Source of the DNA: an uncultured Myxococcales bacterium
GTDB lineage: Bacteria > Myxococcota_A > Polyangia > Polyangiales > Polyangiaceae
Reading direction: 5' to 3'
Length of the DNA stretch: 48,553 nt
Assembly: GCA_937872925.1 (NCBI GenBank)
Contig: CALMUT010000216.1
Span: 1 to 48,553, forward strand
The notes beneath the pieces are model-generated. The model was not told the DNA's origin. It worked only from the letters and a program-made list of their open reading frames with translations, and did not search any database. The translations under genes were made by a program, and so were the position numbers. Below are positions 32,522 to 41,040 of this stretch, piece after piece (position 1 is the stretch's first letter; the number at the start of each line of letters is the position of its first letter).

Positions 32522-33601
32522 TCAGCGCCGTCCCAGCAGCAGCTTGACACTACCGGACGCCGCGCCCTGCACGCCGCGCGCGAGTACGATTTCTCTGCCA
32601 GCCCTGCGCCCATGCCCGTAGGTGTCCGTGCGCTCGGCCCCGCGGAAGTGCGCCCAGCGGGTATGCGGATGCCGGGACTTCAAGAAGCCCGCCAGCTCAG
32701 GGTCGCCGATCCAAACCAGTCCTTGCTCCCGATTCTTCACGCGCTCCGCTTGTAACTTGTCGCGAAATCCAGCCATGACTCCAGCGAGAAACGTGAGCCG
32801 CTCGCGGTTGCCCCGGATGCCGTTTTCCCGCTTGTGCTCCTTCCACAGCCGAGCCCCAGTGCGGTCCAGGTAGTCGTACACATAAGCGGCCAGTTCGAGA
32901 TTCTCCGGTCTGCCGCATACTTCCAATACGTGTCCGCGCTTGGCTTCCCGGGGGCGCCAGGCCGGAACCCAAATCGCTTCAACGAAGAAGTGTTCCCCCA
33001 GGATGACCGCCAGGATCCGCTTGTCTTCGAAGACGCGGCCGGACGCTGCGCCCAGATGGCGGAATCCGTAGCCACCTTGACGCTTGTCCACCCAATCGAT
33101 GTTGTGCTTCAGCATCAGCCGCTGAGCGGCACTCATGGCCGCTTGGGCCTCATGGAGATTCGGGCTCTCGGCCAGCGCCAGAAGCTTGGCTACTCGGGAC
33201 AGTGCCCGCCCGCGTTCGTCCTCAAGGGCCGGTACGGCGGGCAAGCCGCTGGCGCGGGCGTCGAATCCTCGCTCCTGGCAAACCCGCGCAAATGCGGGCC
33301 CGTGCTCCGACTCACCGGTAAAGCCCAGTATTTCGTCCACGAATTGGTGAGCCATCTCGTGTTTCAAGACCTCGATCAATACGCCCCAGCTATGCTCGGT
33401 CAGAAGCGAGCGGGCGAGTTCCAGGGTACGTTCGGCTCCAGACCAGCGACCCAGACGGCTCTTGGCGTCCGACCAAGCCAATACAGGTGGGCGCAGACTG
33501 CCCTTGAAGAAGCTGCCGTTCAGATCCTGATAGCTGGAGCGTACCGCTCGCAGCGCCATGCGTTCGAGCTCGACCCCAAGCGCCTCCGCGCCGTCTTGCA
33601 T
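32522..33601 (-). CDS. SprT-like metallopeptidase domain with DUF2786
   Basis: About 359 residues from the ATG at 33601; an in-frame TTG at 33652 and GTG at 33628 could extend it, and no Shine-Dalgarno decides. The N-terminal half is SprT/Spartan-like: '[16 protein letters not shown]' supplies the HExxH zinc site and '[15 protein letters not shown]' the third His. Residues about 130-170 are a DUF2786 motif ('[30 protein letters not shown]'), followed by a C-terminal domain often found with it. The combination occurs in many bacteria and its function is not established; Spartan-type domains cleave DNA-bound proteins. It is the first gene of the kinase/MurE-like group and is divergent from the CDGSH gene. 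Confidence 0.8.
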   Translation of the reverse strand: MQDGAEALGVELERMALRAVRSSYQDLNGSFFKGSLRPPVLAWSDAKSRLGRWSGAERTLELARSLLTEHSWGVLIEVLKHEMAHQFVDEILGFTGESEHGPAFARVCQERGFDARASGLPAVPALEDERGRALSRVAKLLALAESPNLHEAQAAMSAAQRLMLKHNIDWVDKRQGGYGFRHLGAASGRVFEDKRILAVILGEHFFVEAIWVPAWRPREAKRGHVLEVCGRPENLELAAYVYDYLDRTGARLWKEHKRENGIRGNRERLTFLAGVMAGFRDKLQAERVKNREQGLVWIGDPELAGFLKSRHPHTRWAHFRGAERTDTYGHGRRAGREIVLARGVQGAASGSVKLLLGRR

Positions 33602-33705
33602 GCACGCAGCGTATGCTGAGGGGGGCACGGCGTCGAGACCAAGCGAATTCAAAGAATTGCGGCAAGGCTTTGCACTCTGCGCGAGAAGGTTCTATCTCAA
33701 CGCAC

Positions 33706-33915
33706 ATGCCCACGAACATCAAATGTGCACCCAACGGCCCCTACCTGCTCGCAGGGCCGCTGACCCTGACCGACCCCACCGGCAAGGACCTCGAGATCCC
33801 AGAGGGCAAGAAGATCGCACTCTGCCGCTGTGGGCTGTCGGCAAACAAGCCTTTCTGTGACGGGCAGCATTCAAAGCAGGGGTTCAGCGCAAGCGAAGAA
33901 GCCAAGCAGCCCTAG
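33706..33915 (+). CDS. CDGSH iron-sulfur domain protein
   Basis: A 69-residue protein with a complete CDGSH [2Fe-2S] motif, [16 protein letters not shown], giving three Cys and one His ligands. The preceding '[20 protein letters not shown]' is typical of short bacterial members that are soluble electron-transfer or redox-sensing proteins. The ATG at 33706 is chosen because the family usually begins just before this segment; the open frame upstream to 33613 lacks similarity. There is no membrane segment. Confidence 0.88.
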   Translation: MPTNIKCAPNGPYLLAGPLTLTDPTGKDLEIPEGKKIALCRCGLSANKPFCDGQHSKQGFSASEEAKQP

Positions 33916-33956
33916 ACGGACCTCGCCATCTTTCCGGCCAGAGCAAGGGGGACCGC

Positions 33957-34286
33957 TCACTCTTGTAGCTGACAGCGGACGTCGGCGGAAAACTCGTAAG
34001 CAGGAGAGCCGCGGAAGGTCACGACGCTCCGTTTTTCCTGCGCGCGTACCGTGACCGCCACGACCTCGGGGTTGACGTCCGTGGACACTTGGCACTGGGC
34101 TGTTCGCTCGCAGCCGTTGTCGATGCTGACAATGTGATCGTAGCCATAGGCGCCGTAGCGGGCGAAAGCTTCGACGTGGACACAATCGGGCACTGGCTTG
34201 TCCGGCGTCTTCTCCGCTGAGGAAACAGCAGCGAAGCTCAGCGCAACACTGCCCCATAGGACTCTCTGCTTCGTTATTCTGAGCAT
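33957..34286 (-). CDS. Small secreted protein with four Cys
   Basis: 109 residues with an N-terminal signal ('VLWGSVALSFAAVSSAEK'). The mature part has four Cys (35, 59, 65, 105), enough for two disulfides, and alternating hydrophobic residues suggesting a small beta-sandwich ('EVVAVTVRAQEKRSVVTFRG'). I do not recognise the family. It is divergent from the malic enzyme gene across 44 bases. Confidence 0.65.
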   Translation of the reverse strand: MLRITKQRVLWGSVALSFAAVSSAEKTPDKPVPDCVHVEAFARYGAYGYDHIVSIDNGCERTAQCQVSTDVNPEVVAVTVRAQEKRSVVTFRGSPAYEFSADVRCQLQE

Positions 34287-34330
34287 GGGATACCGGACAA
34301 CCGTGGCAACTTCTTCCGCTCCGTCTGCGC

Positions 34331-36610
34331 ATGGCCTACAACGGCGCGATGAGCCTCGACGAAGACGCCCTGCTGTACCACTCCCTGGGCCGCCCGGGAA
34401 AGATCGAGGTCGTTTCCACCAAGCCAGTTGCGTCGCAACTGGATCTTTCCCTCGCCTACTCGCCAGGCGTCGCGGCCCCGTGCCGCGTCATCGCTCGCGA
34501 CCCATCCAAAGTCGATTCCTACACGGCCCGACGCAATCTCGTTGCCGTGATCACAAACGGCACTGCGGTGCTGGGGCTCGGCAACATCGGCCCCCGCGCC
34601 GCCAAACCGGTGATGGAGGGCAAGGCCGTGCTTTTCAAGCGCTTTGCAGATATCGACGTCTTCGACATCGAGATCGACGCCACGGATCCGCAAGAATTCA
34701 TCGACGTAGTGCGCACCCTGGAGCCGACCTTCGGCGGCATCAATCTGGAGGACATTCGGGCGCCGGATTGCTTCGTGATCGAACGCACCCTCCGCAAGGA
34801 GATGGGCATTCCCGTCTTCCACGACGACCAGCACGGCACGGCCATCATTTCTGCCGCCGCGTTGATGAACGCTGCGGAGATGCAAGGCAAACCCCTCGAT
34901 CGCGTGCGAGTCACTTGCTTGGGCGCCGGCGCGGCGGCGACGGCCTGCATGGAGATGTGGATCCAGATCGGCGTCACCCGGGGCAACATCACGATGGTCG
35001 ACGTCGATGGTGTGATCAAACAAGACCGAGCGGGCTTGGACGAGTACCGGTACGCCCTGGCGCAGAGCGCGTCTGATCCTCGCAACTCGCTCTCCGACGC
35101 AATCAAAGACGCCGATGTCTTGATCGGCCTTTCTGCAGGCAATCTTGTGACGCCGGAAATGCTCAAGACCATGGCTGACAAACCCATTGTCTTCGCTTTG
35201 GCGAACCCGGACCCGGAGGTGCCCTACGACATCGCAAAGGCTGCGCGTCCAGATGCCTTGGTCGCCACCGGGCGCAGCGACTTTCCAAACCAGGTCAACA
35301 ATGTGCTTGGGTTTCCTTACATCTTTCGCGGCGCGCTAGACGTATTGTCCACCACGATCAACGAAGAGATGAAGGTGGCGGCCGCCAAGGCCATTGCGAA
35401 GCTGGCGCGAGAAGAAGTCACGGACGACGTGCTGCGCGCCTATCGCAGCAACCGGCTGCGCTATGGGCCCGAATACCTGATCCCAAAGCCCTTCGACAAT
35501 CGAGTGCTGCACTGGGTAGCGCCCGCGGTCGCGCAGGCAGCGATGGACAGCGGCGTTGCTCGGGAAAGCATCGACGTCGAAGCGTATACGGAGGCGCTAT
35601 ACAAGAAGATCAGCCCGACCCGCCGCGTGATGTGGCACATCACGGAAGTTGCACGGGGCGCGGGAAAGCGTCTGGTGTTCCCGGAAAGCGACCAGGACAA
35701 TATCCTCCGCGCCGCCGAGCGTATGCTCGACACCGGCATCGCCGTGCCCGTTCTAGTCGGTCGTGAGGACCGCATCCGGGAGCAGGCAAAGCAACTCGGT
35801 CTGGGGCTAGATGGCGTCGAGATCGTGAACCCGCGCAGCAGCGACAAGCTCGATAGCTATGTGCAAGCCTATTGGGAGAAGCGCCGGCGCCGGGGCGTGA
35901 CGGAGCTGGACGCGGTGAAAACCATGCGTCGCTCCCGTACCGCATTCGGGCTGATGATGCTGGCCCAGGGCGATGCCGACGGGTTCGTTGCCGGCTATGG
36001 CCAAGACTACCCGGCGACGATCCGCCCGGCGCTTCAGATCATCGGGGTGCGCCCTGGCGTGCGCAACGCGGCGGGCATGTACGTGGCGGTCACCAAGCGC
36101 GACGTGAAGATCCTGGCGGACACGACCATCAACATCGACCCGGACGCCGAGGCTCTGGCGGAAATCGCGATCCTTGCGGCCGACGCGGCCAAAGAACTCG
36201 GGCTCACGCCTCGCGTGGCGATGCTCAGCTTTTCGAACTTTGGCGATGCGCCGCATCCGTTCACGACCAAGGTCGCCCGGGCCACTGCGCGGGTGAAGGA
36301 GCTGCGGCCGGATCTAATGGTCGACGGCGAAATGCAAGCCAACGTGGCGCTGGACGAGAGCGCCCGGGCCCTCTACCCGTTTTCAACTCTTCAAGGCGTC
36401 GCCAACGTGCTGATTTTCCCGGACCTGCAGTCCGGCAACATCGCCTACAAGCTGCTAGCCTGCGCGGGCGGCGCGGAGGTCGTCGGTCCCATCGTGCTGG
36501 GCATGAACAAACCCGTAAACGTACTGCAACAGGGCGCCAGCGTAGACGCTATCGTACACGTGGCCGCGATCACGGCAGCCCGGGCGATTTTTGGCGCCTC
36601 AGCGGGCTAG
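34331..36610 (+). CDS. maeB: NADP-dependent malic enzyme with phosphotransacetylase-like domain
   Basis: Oxidative decarboxylation of malate to pyruvate, forming NADPH. The 759-residue length and layout match MaeB: an N-terminal malic domain with 'AYSPGVAAPC' (catalytic Tyr43) and 'NGTAVLGLGNIGPRAAKPVMEGK'. The NAD(P)-binding domain has 'VTCLGAGAAATACMEMWIQIG'. About 330 C-terminal residues resemble phosphate acetyltransferase ('RLVFPESDQDNILRAAERML', 'QANVALDE'). That domain usually has no PTA activity and serves allosteric control, for example by acetyl-CoA. The ATG at 34331 is used; a second ATG at 34349 is possible and neither has a clear Shine-Dalgarno. Confidence 0.95.
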   Translation: MAYNGAMSLDEDALLYHSLGRPGKIEVVSTKPVASQLDLSLAYSPGVAAPCRVIARDPSKVDSYTARRNLVAVITNGTAVLGLGNIGPRAAKPVMEGKAVLFKRFADIDVFDIEIDATDPQEFIDVVRTLEPTFGGINLEDIRAPDCFVIERTLRKEMGIPVFHDDQHGTAIISAAALMNAAEMQGKPLDRVRVTCLGAGAAATACMEMWIQIGVTRGNITMVDVDGVIKQDRAGLDEYRYALAQSASDPRNSLSDAIKDADVLIGLSAGNLVTPEMLKTMADKPIVFALANPDPEVPYDIAKAARPDALVATGRSDFPNQVNNVLGFPYIFRGALDVLSTTINEEMKVAAAKAIAKLAREEVTDDVLRAYRSNRLRYGPEYLIPKPFDNRVLHWVAPAVAQAAMDSGVARESIDVEAYTEALYKKISPTRRVMWHITEVARGAGKRLVFPESDQDNILRAAERMLDTGIAVPVLVGREDRIREQAKQLGLGLDGVEIVNPRSSDKLDSYVQAYWEKRRRRGVTELDAVKTMRRSRTAFGLMMLAQGDADGFVAGYGQDYPATIRPALQIIGVRPGVRNAAGMYVAVTKRDVKILADTTINIDPDAEALAEIAILAADAAKELGLTPRVAMLSFSNFGDAPHPFTTKVARATARVKELRPDLMVDGEMQANVALDESARALYPFSTLQGVANVLIFPDLQSGNIAYKLLACAGGAEVVGPIVLGMNKPVNVLQQGASVDAIVHVAAITAARAIFGASAG

Positions 36611-36668
36611 AGGGGCGCGCCAGATTCCGTCCGCTCAGCCCAGCGCCAGAACTGTCCGGCTGCAAAAG

Positions 36669-36697
36669 CTCAGCGCCCCGCAGCGCGGGGAGCTGAG
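36669..36697. terminator. Bidirectional terminator-like hairpin between maeB and SulP genes
   Basis: A 13-bp stem with one mismatch (36669-36681 with 36685-36697) and 3-base AGC loop, in the 93-base gap between convergent genes. AAAA precedes the stem on the plus strand, giving a short T-run for the minus-strand transcript. It is placed to stop transcription from both sides. Confidence 0.65.
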
Positions 36698-36703
36698 GCC
36701 GGC

Positions 36704-38443
36704 TCAAGCGGTCGGTGGGCGCGTGGACAGGGCAGCGTCGCGCTCTTGCCACTGTGGATTGAGTTTCGCCAAGTCCGCCGCAACTGCCAGCGCCTCAGCT
36801 TCGCTCGTTGCCATCAGCACGTGGTCAAAGCTGGATTCGAGCTGAGCCCGCTCGAACATGCGCCGTGGCTCGGGCAGCGGCCCGGAGATGATGACAAATT
36901 TCTGGCGACTCCGAAGCGCCACAAGAGCGCTTTCAAGGGCCACGAAACCCGTGGCATCGATCACACCCACCTTGGCAAGAGACAACACCACGACACGTTT
37001 CGAGTCGTGGACGGCGCCCAGCGCGCTGATCGCGCGTTGCGCCGCGCCGAAGAACATCGGACCGCTGATTTCATACAACAGCACACCTTCCGGCAAGCTT
37101 CGATCGTGTTCATCACTATCTCCGAGCACGCGCACACCGGTGAACTCACTCATCCGCCGCATAAACAGCAGCGCAGCCAGCACCACCCCCACGGTGATGG
37201 CAACAACCATGTCCATCACGACCGTGAGCGTGAAACAGGTAAGCAGCACTGCAACATCGCTGCGGGGTGCGACACGCAGGATGTGAACGAAGTGACGCGC
37301 TTCGCTCATGTGTACCGCCACAGAAAGCAGCAGCGCGGCAAGGGCAGCCATGGGTACGTGCGCGACCAACGGAGCGAACAGTACGATGCTCAAAAAGACG
37401 AAAGCCGAGTGAATCACTGACGCGATCGGACTGGTCGCGCCAGCACGGATGTTCGTCGCTGTGCGTGCCAGGGCGCCAGTCGCGGCAATCCCCCCAAAGA
37501 AAGGCGCGACCACGTTCGCCAGGCCCTGGCCCATGAGTTCAGCATCCGGGTCGTGCTTCTTGCCGGTCATTCCGTCGGCAACGACCGCGGAAAGCAATGA
37601 CTCGATAGCGCCTAGGAGTGCGATCGTGAGGGCGTGCGGAAACAACTCTCGGACCGTCGTCACGGTCATGGGACCGGTCCACGGCAGCGCGAAGCTGGGC
37701 GGACGAGGTGGGATCCCGGCAACCTGCACGCCATCGACAATGGCTGTGAATCGCGTGCCAATCGTGTCGACGAAGTAGCCCATCTTGCGCAATGCAAAAG
37801 CCCCCAAGGACACCAGGGTCAGCGCAACCAGGGGCGCGGGCACGCGGGGTGCGATCTTCGGCCAAACCAAGAGCAGGGCGAAGGTGCTGGCGGCGACCGC
37901 AAACTCCGTCCCCGAAAGGGTGTGCCGCGCCTGCACCAAGACGCTCACTCGCTCCATCAACTCCGACGGCAGCGGTCCGGTCCGCAATCCAAAGATGTCT
38001 TTGATCTGCAGCAGCGCGATAACTACGGCAATGCCGGCCGTGAAGCCTGTTGTCACCGGATGTGGAATGAATTGGATCCACTGCCCCAGGCGCGCCAACG
38101 CCATGCAAACCAGGATGAGACCTGCCATCAGCCCCGCGCAGAGCAGCCCGGATAGGCCGTACTTGGCGGTAATGGGCGCCAACACCACGATGAACGCAGC
38201 GGTGGGTCCCGTCACCTGAACCTTGGACCCGCCGGCAAGCGCAGCCACTCCACCGGCGACTGCGGCGGTGTACAGGCCGTGCTGTGGTGGTGCGCCCACG
38301 GCAATTGCCAGCGCCATTGACAATGGCACCGCCACCACCCCGACCACCAGACCAGCGCTGACGTCCGACCGAAACCCCGTCCATCCGTATCCCTGATGGA
38401 TTGCCCGCCGCAATGCGGTAGCAAAAGGAAAAGACGGCATCAT
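36704..38443 (-). CDS. SulP-family anion transporter with STAS domain
   Basis: An inner-membrane transporter of sulfate, bicarbonate or similar anions, 579 residues. The N-terminal ~420 residues hold the SulP core with about 12-14 membrane segments ('SAGLVVGVVAVPLSMALAIA', 'VQVTGPTAAFIVVLAPI', 'GLANVVAPFFGGIAATGALARTATN'). Residues about 450-565 form a STAS domain ('LYEISGPMFFGAAQRAISAL', 'GVIDATGFVALESALVAL'). The conserved segment 'ATGALARTATNIRAGA' is characteristic of bacterial SulP. The substrate is not deducible. It is divergent from the S1-domain gene, sharing a 280-base intergenic region. Confidence 0.93.
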   Translation of the reverse strand: MMPSFPFATALRRAIHQGYGWTGFRSDVSAGLVVGVVAVPLSMALAIAVGAPPQHGLYTAAVAGGVAALAGGSKVQVTGPTAAFIVVLAPITAKYGLSGLLCAGLMAGLILVCMALARLGQWIQFIPHPVTTGFTAGIAVVIALLQIKDIFGLRTGPLPSELMERVSVLVQARHTLSGTEFAVAASTFALLLVWPKIAPRVPAPLVALTLVSLGAFALRKMGYFVDTIGTRFTAIVDGVQVAGIPPRPPSFALPWTGPMTVTTVRELFPHALTIALLGAIESLLSAVVADGMTGKKHDPDAELMGQGLANVVAPFFGGIAATGALARTATNIRAGATSPIASVIHSAFVFLSIVLFAPLVAHVPMAALAALLLSVAVHMSEARHFVHILRVAPRSDVAVLLTCFTLTVVMDMVVAITVGVVLAALLFMRRMSEFTGVRVLGDSDEHDRSLPEGVLLYEISGPMFFGAAQRAISALGAVHDSKRVVVLSLAKVGVIDATGFVALESALVALRSRQKFVIISGPLPEPRRMFERAQLESSFDHVLMATSEAEALAVAADLAKLNPQWQERDAALSTRPPTA

Positions 38444-38723
38444 GTCGATGCGTCCGTCTACACCATTTTTCGAGACCTCGGGAGCACGTCTCAGAGACCG
38501 CGCGGCTCGCGCCTGCCCGACGCGCGCCGGACCATTTCACGGCATACGGGCTCCAGCGCGACGCCAGCGAAGCGTCCGCGAGGCGTCCCTTCCAATCCTA
38601 ACGGGAGACCTGGTCTCTGAGAGCGGATTTGCCGAGCAGATCCGCGGCAAATCCACTGCCGGTGCCGGTTTGTCGACGGTATGTCTTGAAAGCCCTGAGC
38701 CCGATGGCATCCTCCGGCCCACT
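38444..38723 (+). promoter_or_regulatory. Structured upstream region of the S1-domain gene
   Basis: 280 bases between the divergent SulP start and the S1-protein ATG. A perfect 10-bp inverted repeat (38625-38634 with 38645-38654, 10-base loop) lies 70 bases before the ATG. GAGACC-T-GGTCTC is at 38605-38617. A 10-base element at 38490-38499 is exactly complementary to 38612-38621, and GAGACC also occurs at 38472. The frame is open throughout but the translation is Arg/Pro-rich and unlike S1. No Shine-Dalgarno precedes the ATG. It may be a folded leader RNA used in autoregulation, as in rpsA mRNA; this is inference. Confidence 0.4.
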
Positions 38724-40091
38724 ATGGCTCAAGACGACTTTGCGTCGATGTTCAACTCCTCCTCTGCCGCGGGCAAAAGCCGCGCAGGCCTGCGCCTAAA
38801 GCAAGGCGATGTTGTGGAAGGCACTGTGATCCAAATCGGCGCCGAGGCAGTGTTCCTCGACGTTGGTGCCCCCACGGACGCCTGTATCGATCGCGGAGAA
38901 CTCGAAGACGCCAAAGGCAATCTGCGCGTACAGATGGGAGATCGTCTCAAGGCGACTGTCGTGGACGCGGAAGCCGACGTGCCCCGGCTCGCTCTCGCAC
39001 TGGGTCGCGGTGGCAGCATCGACACCACGCAGCTGCAGTCCGCTTTCGAAGCCAAGGCGCCCGTCGTCGGGAAGGTTTCCAAAGCCGTCAAGGGCGGACT
39101 GGAACTCGACCTCGGCGGCGCACGGGCGTTTTGCCCGGCCTCGCAGATCGAAGTAGGGCACACCGCTGATCTGGAAAGCTTCGTGGGCACGGAGCTCGAA
39201 GTGCTCGTGCTCGAAATCAAAGAAGGGGGGCGCAATGTGATCGTGTCCCGCCGCGCGCTGCTTGAGTCACGCCAGCAAGAAGTCGCCGCCCAGATGGCAG
39301 CGACGCTCTCGCCTGGCTCTGATCTCGAAGGCATCGTTCGCGCCACCAACAAACACGGCGCCATCGTCGACCTAGGGGGTCTCGACGGCTTCGTGCACGT
39401 TTCCGAGCTTTCCCACAAGCGCGTGGGCTCGCCTGAAGACGTCGTGGGTATCGGGGATCGCATCTCCGTGCGGGTGATCTCCATCGAGCAAGGCGAGAAG
39501 GGTCTCCGCGTACGCTTGAGCATGAAGGCGTTGATGGAGCGTGACACCTCCAACTCCGCCGCAGCGGACGAAGTTCTTGAAGCCAGTGTGGTCAAACACA
39601 CCGGCGGCGGCGTCATCGTCAGCACCAGCCGTGGAGAAGGCATGGTGCCGGCTTCCGAGCTCGGCCTCGCGCCCGGCGCAGACCACCGCCGTACGTTTCC
39701 CGTCGGCAAGACCATGACCGTCGTGGTCGTCAAAACCGGCGACCGGCTACGCTTTTCCGTCACGGGTGTGGCTCGCGTCGAAGAACGCAAGAACTACCGT
39801 GAGTTCGGCGGCGGGCGGGGTGGCGGCGGCAGCGGCAATTCCCTGGGCAGCTTAGGGGACGTGTTTCGCAAGAAACTCGGCTTGCCGGAGCCGGAGCCGG
39901 AGCCGGAACCGGAGCCCGCTCCCCCCGCGGCGTCGGCCACAGCAAGCGCGACGCCCCAGACGAACCCCGAGCCGAGACCAGCACCCCCGCCGGCCGCGCC
40001 ACAACCGAAGCCCGCACCCGCCGCGGCACCTGCCGCAGCACCGGAGTCCCGCCGCGAACCGCCGCCGGGCGTCGTGCGCCGCAAGCGCTGA
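38724..40091 (+). CDS. Four-repeat S1-domain RNA-binding protein
   Basis: 455 residues with four S1-type OB folds at about 25-97, 112-182, 198-272 and 285-357. The third is the most canonical ('GSDLEGIVRATNKHGAIVDLGGLDGFVHVSELS'). This number resembles short S1 homologues rather than six-repeat RpsA. The last ~100 residues are low complexity: a Gly-rich stretch, then alternating Glu-Pro and Pro/Ala-rich sequence ending in basic RRKR. The ATG at 38724 is chosen because S1 similarity begins shortly after it. It probably binds mRNA or ribosomes; whether it is the cell's S1 or an accessory protein cannot be decided here. Confidence 0.88.
   Translation: MAQDDFASMFNSSSAAGKSRAGLRLKQGDVVEGTVIQIGAEAVFLDVGAPTDACIDRGELEDAKGNLRVQMGDRLKATVVDAEADVPRLALALGRGGSIDTTQLQSAFEAKAPVVGKVSKAVKGGLELDLGGARAFCPASQIEVGHTADLESFVGTELEVLVLEIKEGGRNVIVSRRALLESRQQEVAAQMAATLSPGSDLEGIVRATNKHGAIVDLGGLDGFVHVSELSHKRVGSPEDVVGIGDRISVRVISIEQGEKGLRVRLSMKALMERDTSNSAAADEVLEASVVKHTGGGVIVSTSRGEGMVPASELGLAPGADHRRTFPVGKTMTVVVVKTGDRLRFSVTGVARVEERKNYREFGGGRGGGGSGNSLGSLGDVFRKKLGLPEPEPEPEPEPAPPAASATASATPQTNPEPRPAPPPAAPQPKPAPAAAPAAAPESRREPPPGVVRRKR
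39885..39914 (+). repeat. Hexanucleotide tandem repeat coding Glu-Pro
   Basis: Five CCGGAG units (one reads CCGGAA) inside the S1-domain gene, encoding alternating Pro-Glu in its C-terminal tail. Units are in frame, so copy-number change would lengthen the tail without a frameshift. Confidence 0.8.
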
Positions 40092-40098
40092 GTCCGCC

Positions 40099-40986
40099 TC
40101 AGCGGCCGTGACGCGATAGCGCGGCCACGCGGTCTTCGATGCTGGGATGCGTGCGGAATAAGTTCATGAAGCCGCTTTTGCCGCCCTTGATCCCAAACGC
40201 CGCCATGCTCTCGGGCAGGTTCGACTCTCCGCTGCCGCCTTCGAGACGTCTCAGCGCGGCAATCATATTTTGCGGGCCGACCAGCTGCGCGGCGCCTGCG
40301 TCGGCGCGGTATTCTCGCCATCGCGAAAACGCCATCACGATGATGGTGGCCAGCACCCCCAGCACGATCTCCGCGACGAACACCGATAGGTAGTAACCAA
40401 TGCCCGCGCCGCGTCGATTGTTCCCGCGGGAGAGTAGACCGTCGACGATGTTGCCCACCACGCGGGAAAAGAAGATCACGAAGGTGTTCACGACGCCCTG
40501 AATCAGCGCCAAAGTCACCATGTCCCCATTGGCCGCGTGGGAGACTTCGTGGGCGAGCACGGCCTCGACCTCATGGCGCTGCATGCCGTGCAACAATCCA
40601 GAACTGACCGCAACCAGAGAGCTGTTGCGCGTGGGCCCCGTGGCAAACGCATTCAACTCCGCAGCGTCGTAGATGGCCACCTCCGGGGTCTTGATGCCCG
40701 CCTGCTGGGCTTGTCGCTGCACCGTCGACAGCAGCCACGCTTCGGTCTCGTTGCGTGGGTGGGTGATCACGACAGCGCCGGTGGCGCGTTTGGCCACCCA
40801 CTTGCTGATCAATAGGGAAACGATGGACCCGGCAAAGCCGAAGACCACGGAAAAAATCGCCAGCGGCAGGTAGGTCCAGTCGACATCGTCCACGACTCCG
40901 GTGGAGCGGATGACGAACCAGGCGACCGAGAGCAGGATCAGAACCGCTAGGTTCGTGAGTAGAAACAGGAAAACGCGTTTGAACAT
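40099..40986 (-). CDS. htpX: Membrane metalloprotease HtpX
   Basis: An M48-family integral membrane zinc protease for quality control of membrane proteins. The 295 residues match HtpX. Two N-terminal membrane helices are followed by 'NAFATGPTRNSSLVAVSSGLL', the zinc site HEVSH (146-150), two further hydrophobic segments and 'WREYRADAGAAQLV' with the third ligand Glu. The C-terminal 'LFRTHPSIEDRVAALSR' is also typical. It ends 7 bases from the convergent S1 gene with no obvious terminator between. Confidence 0.95.
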   Translation of the reverse strand: MFKRVFLFLLTNLAVLILLSVAWFVIRSTGVVDDVDWTYLPLAIFSVVFGFAGSIVSLLISKWVAKRATGAVVITHPRNETEAWLLSTVQRQAQQAGIKTPEVAIYDAAELNAFATGPTRNSSLVAVSSGLLHGMQRHEVEAVLAHEVSHAANGDMVTLALIQGVVNTFVIFFSRVVGNIVDGLLSRGNNRRGAGIGYYLSVFVAEIVLGVLATIIVMAFSRWREYRADAGAAQLVGPQNMIAALRRLEGGSGESNLPESMAAFGIKGGKSGFMNLFRTHPSIEDRVAALSRHGR

Positions 40987-41040
40987 GCGACTGCGGGATC
41001 GTTAATCATCCGCGCCGGCGCTGTCGAGCCGCGGCCCGCT

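Noticed and set aside
38472..38617. Repeated GAGACC elements as a CRISPR or attachment site
   Set aside because: The copies are six bases long and irregularly spaced, with no adjacent cas or integrase gene; an RNA-structure explanation fits better.
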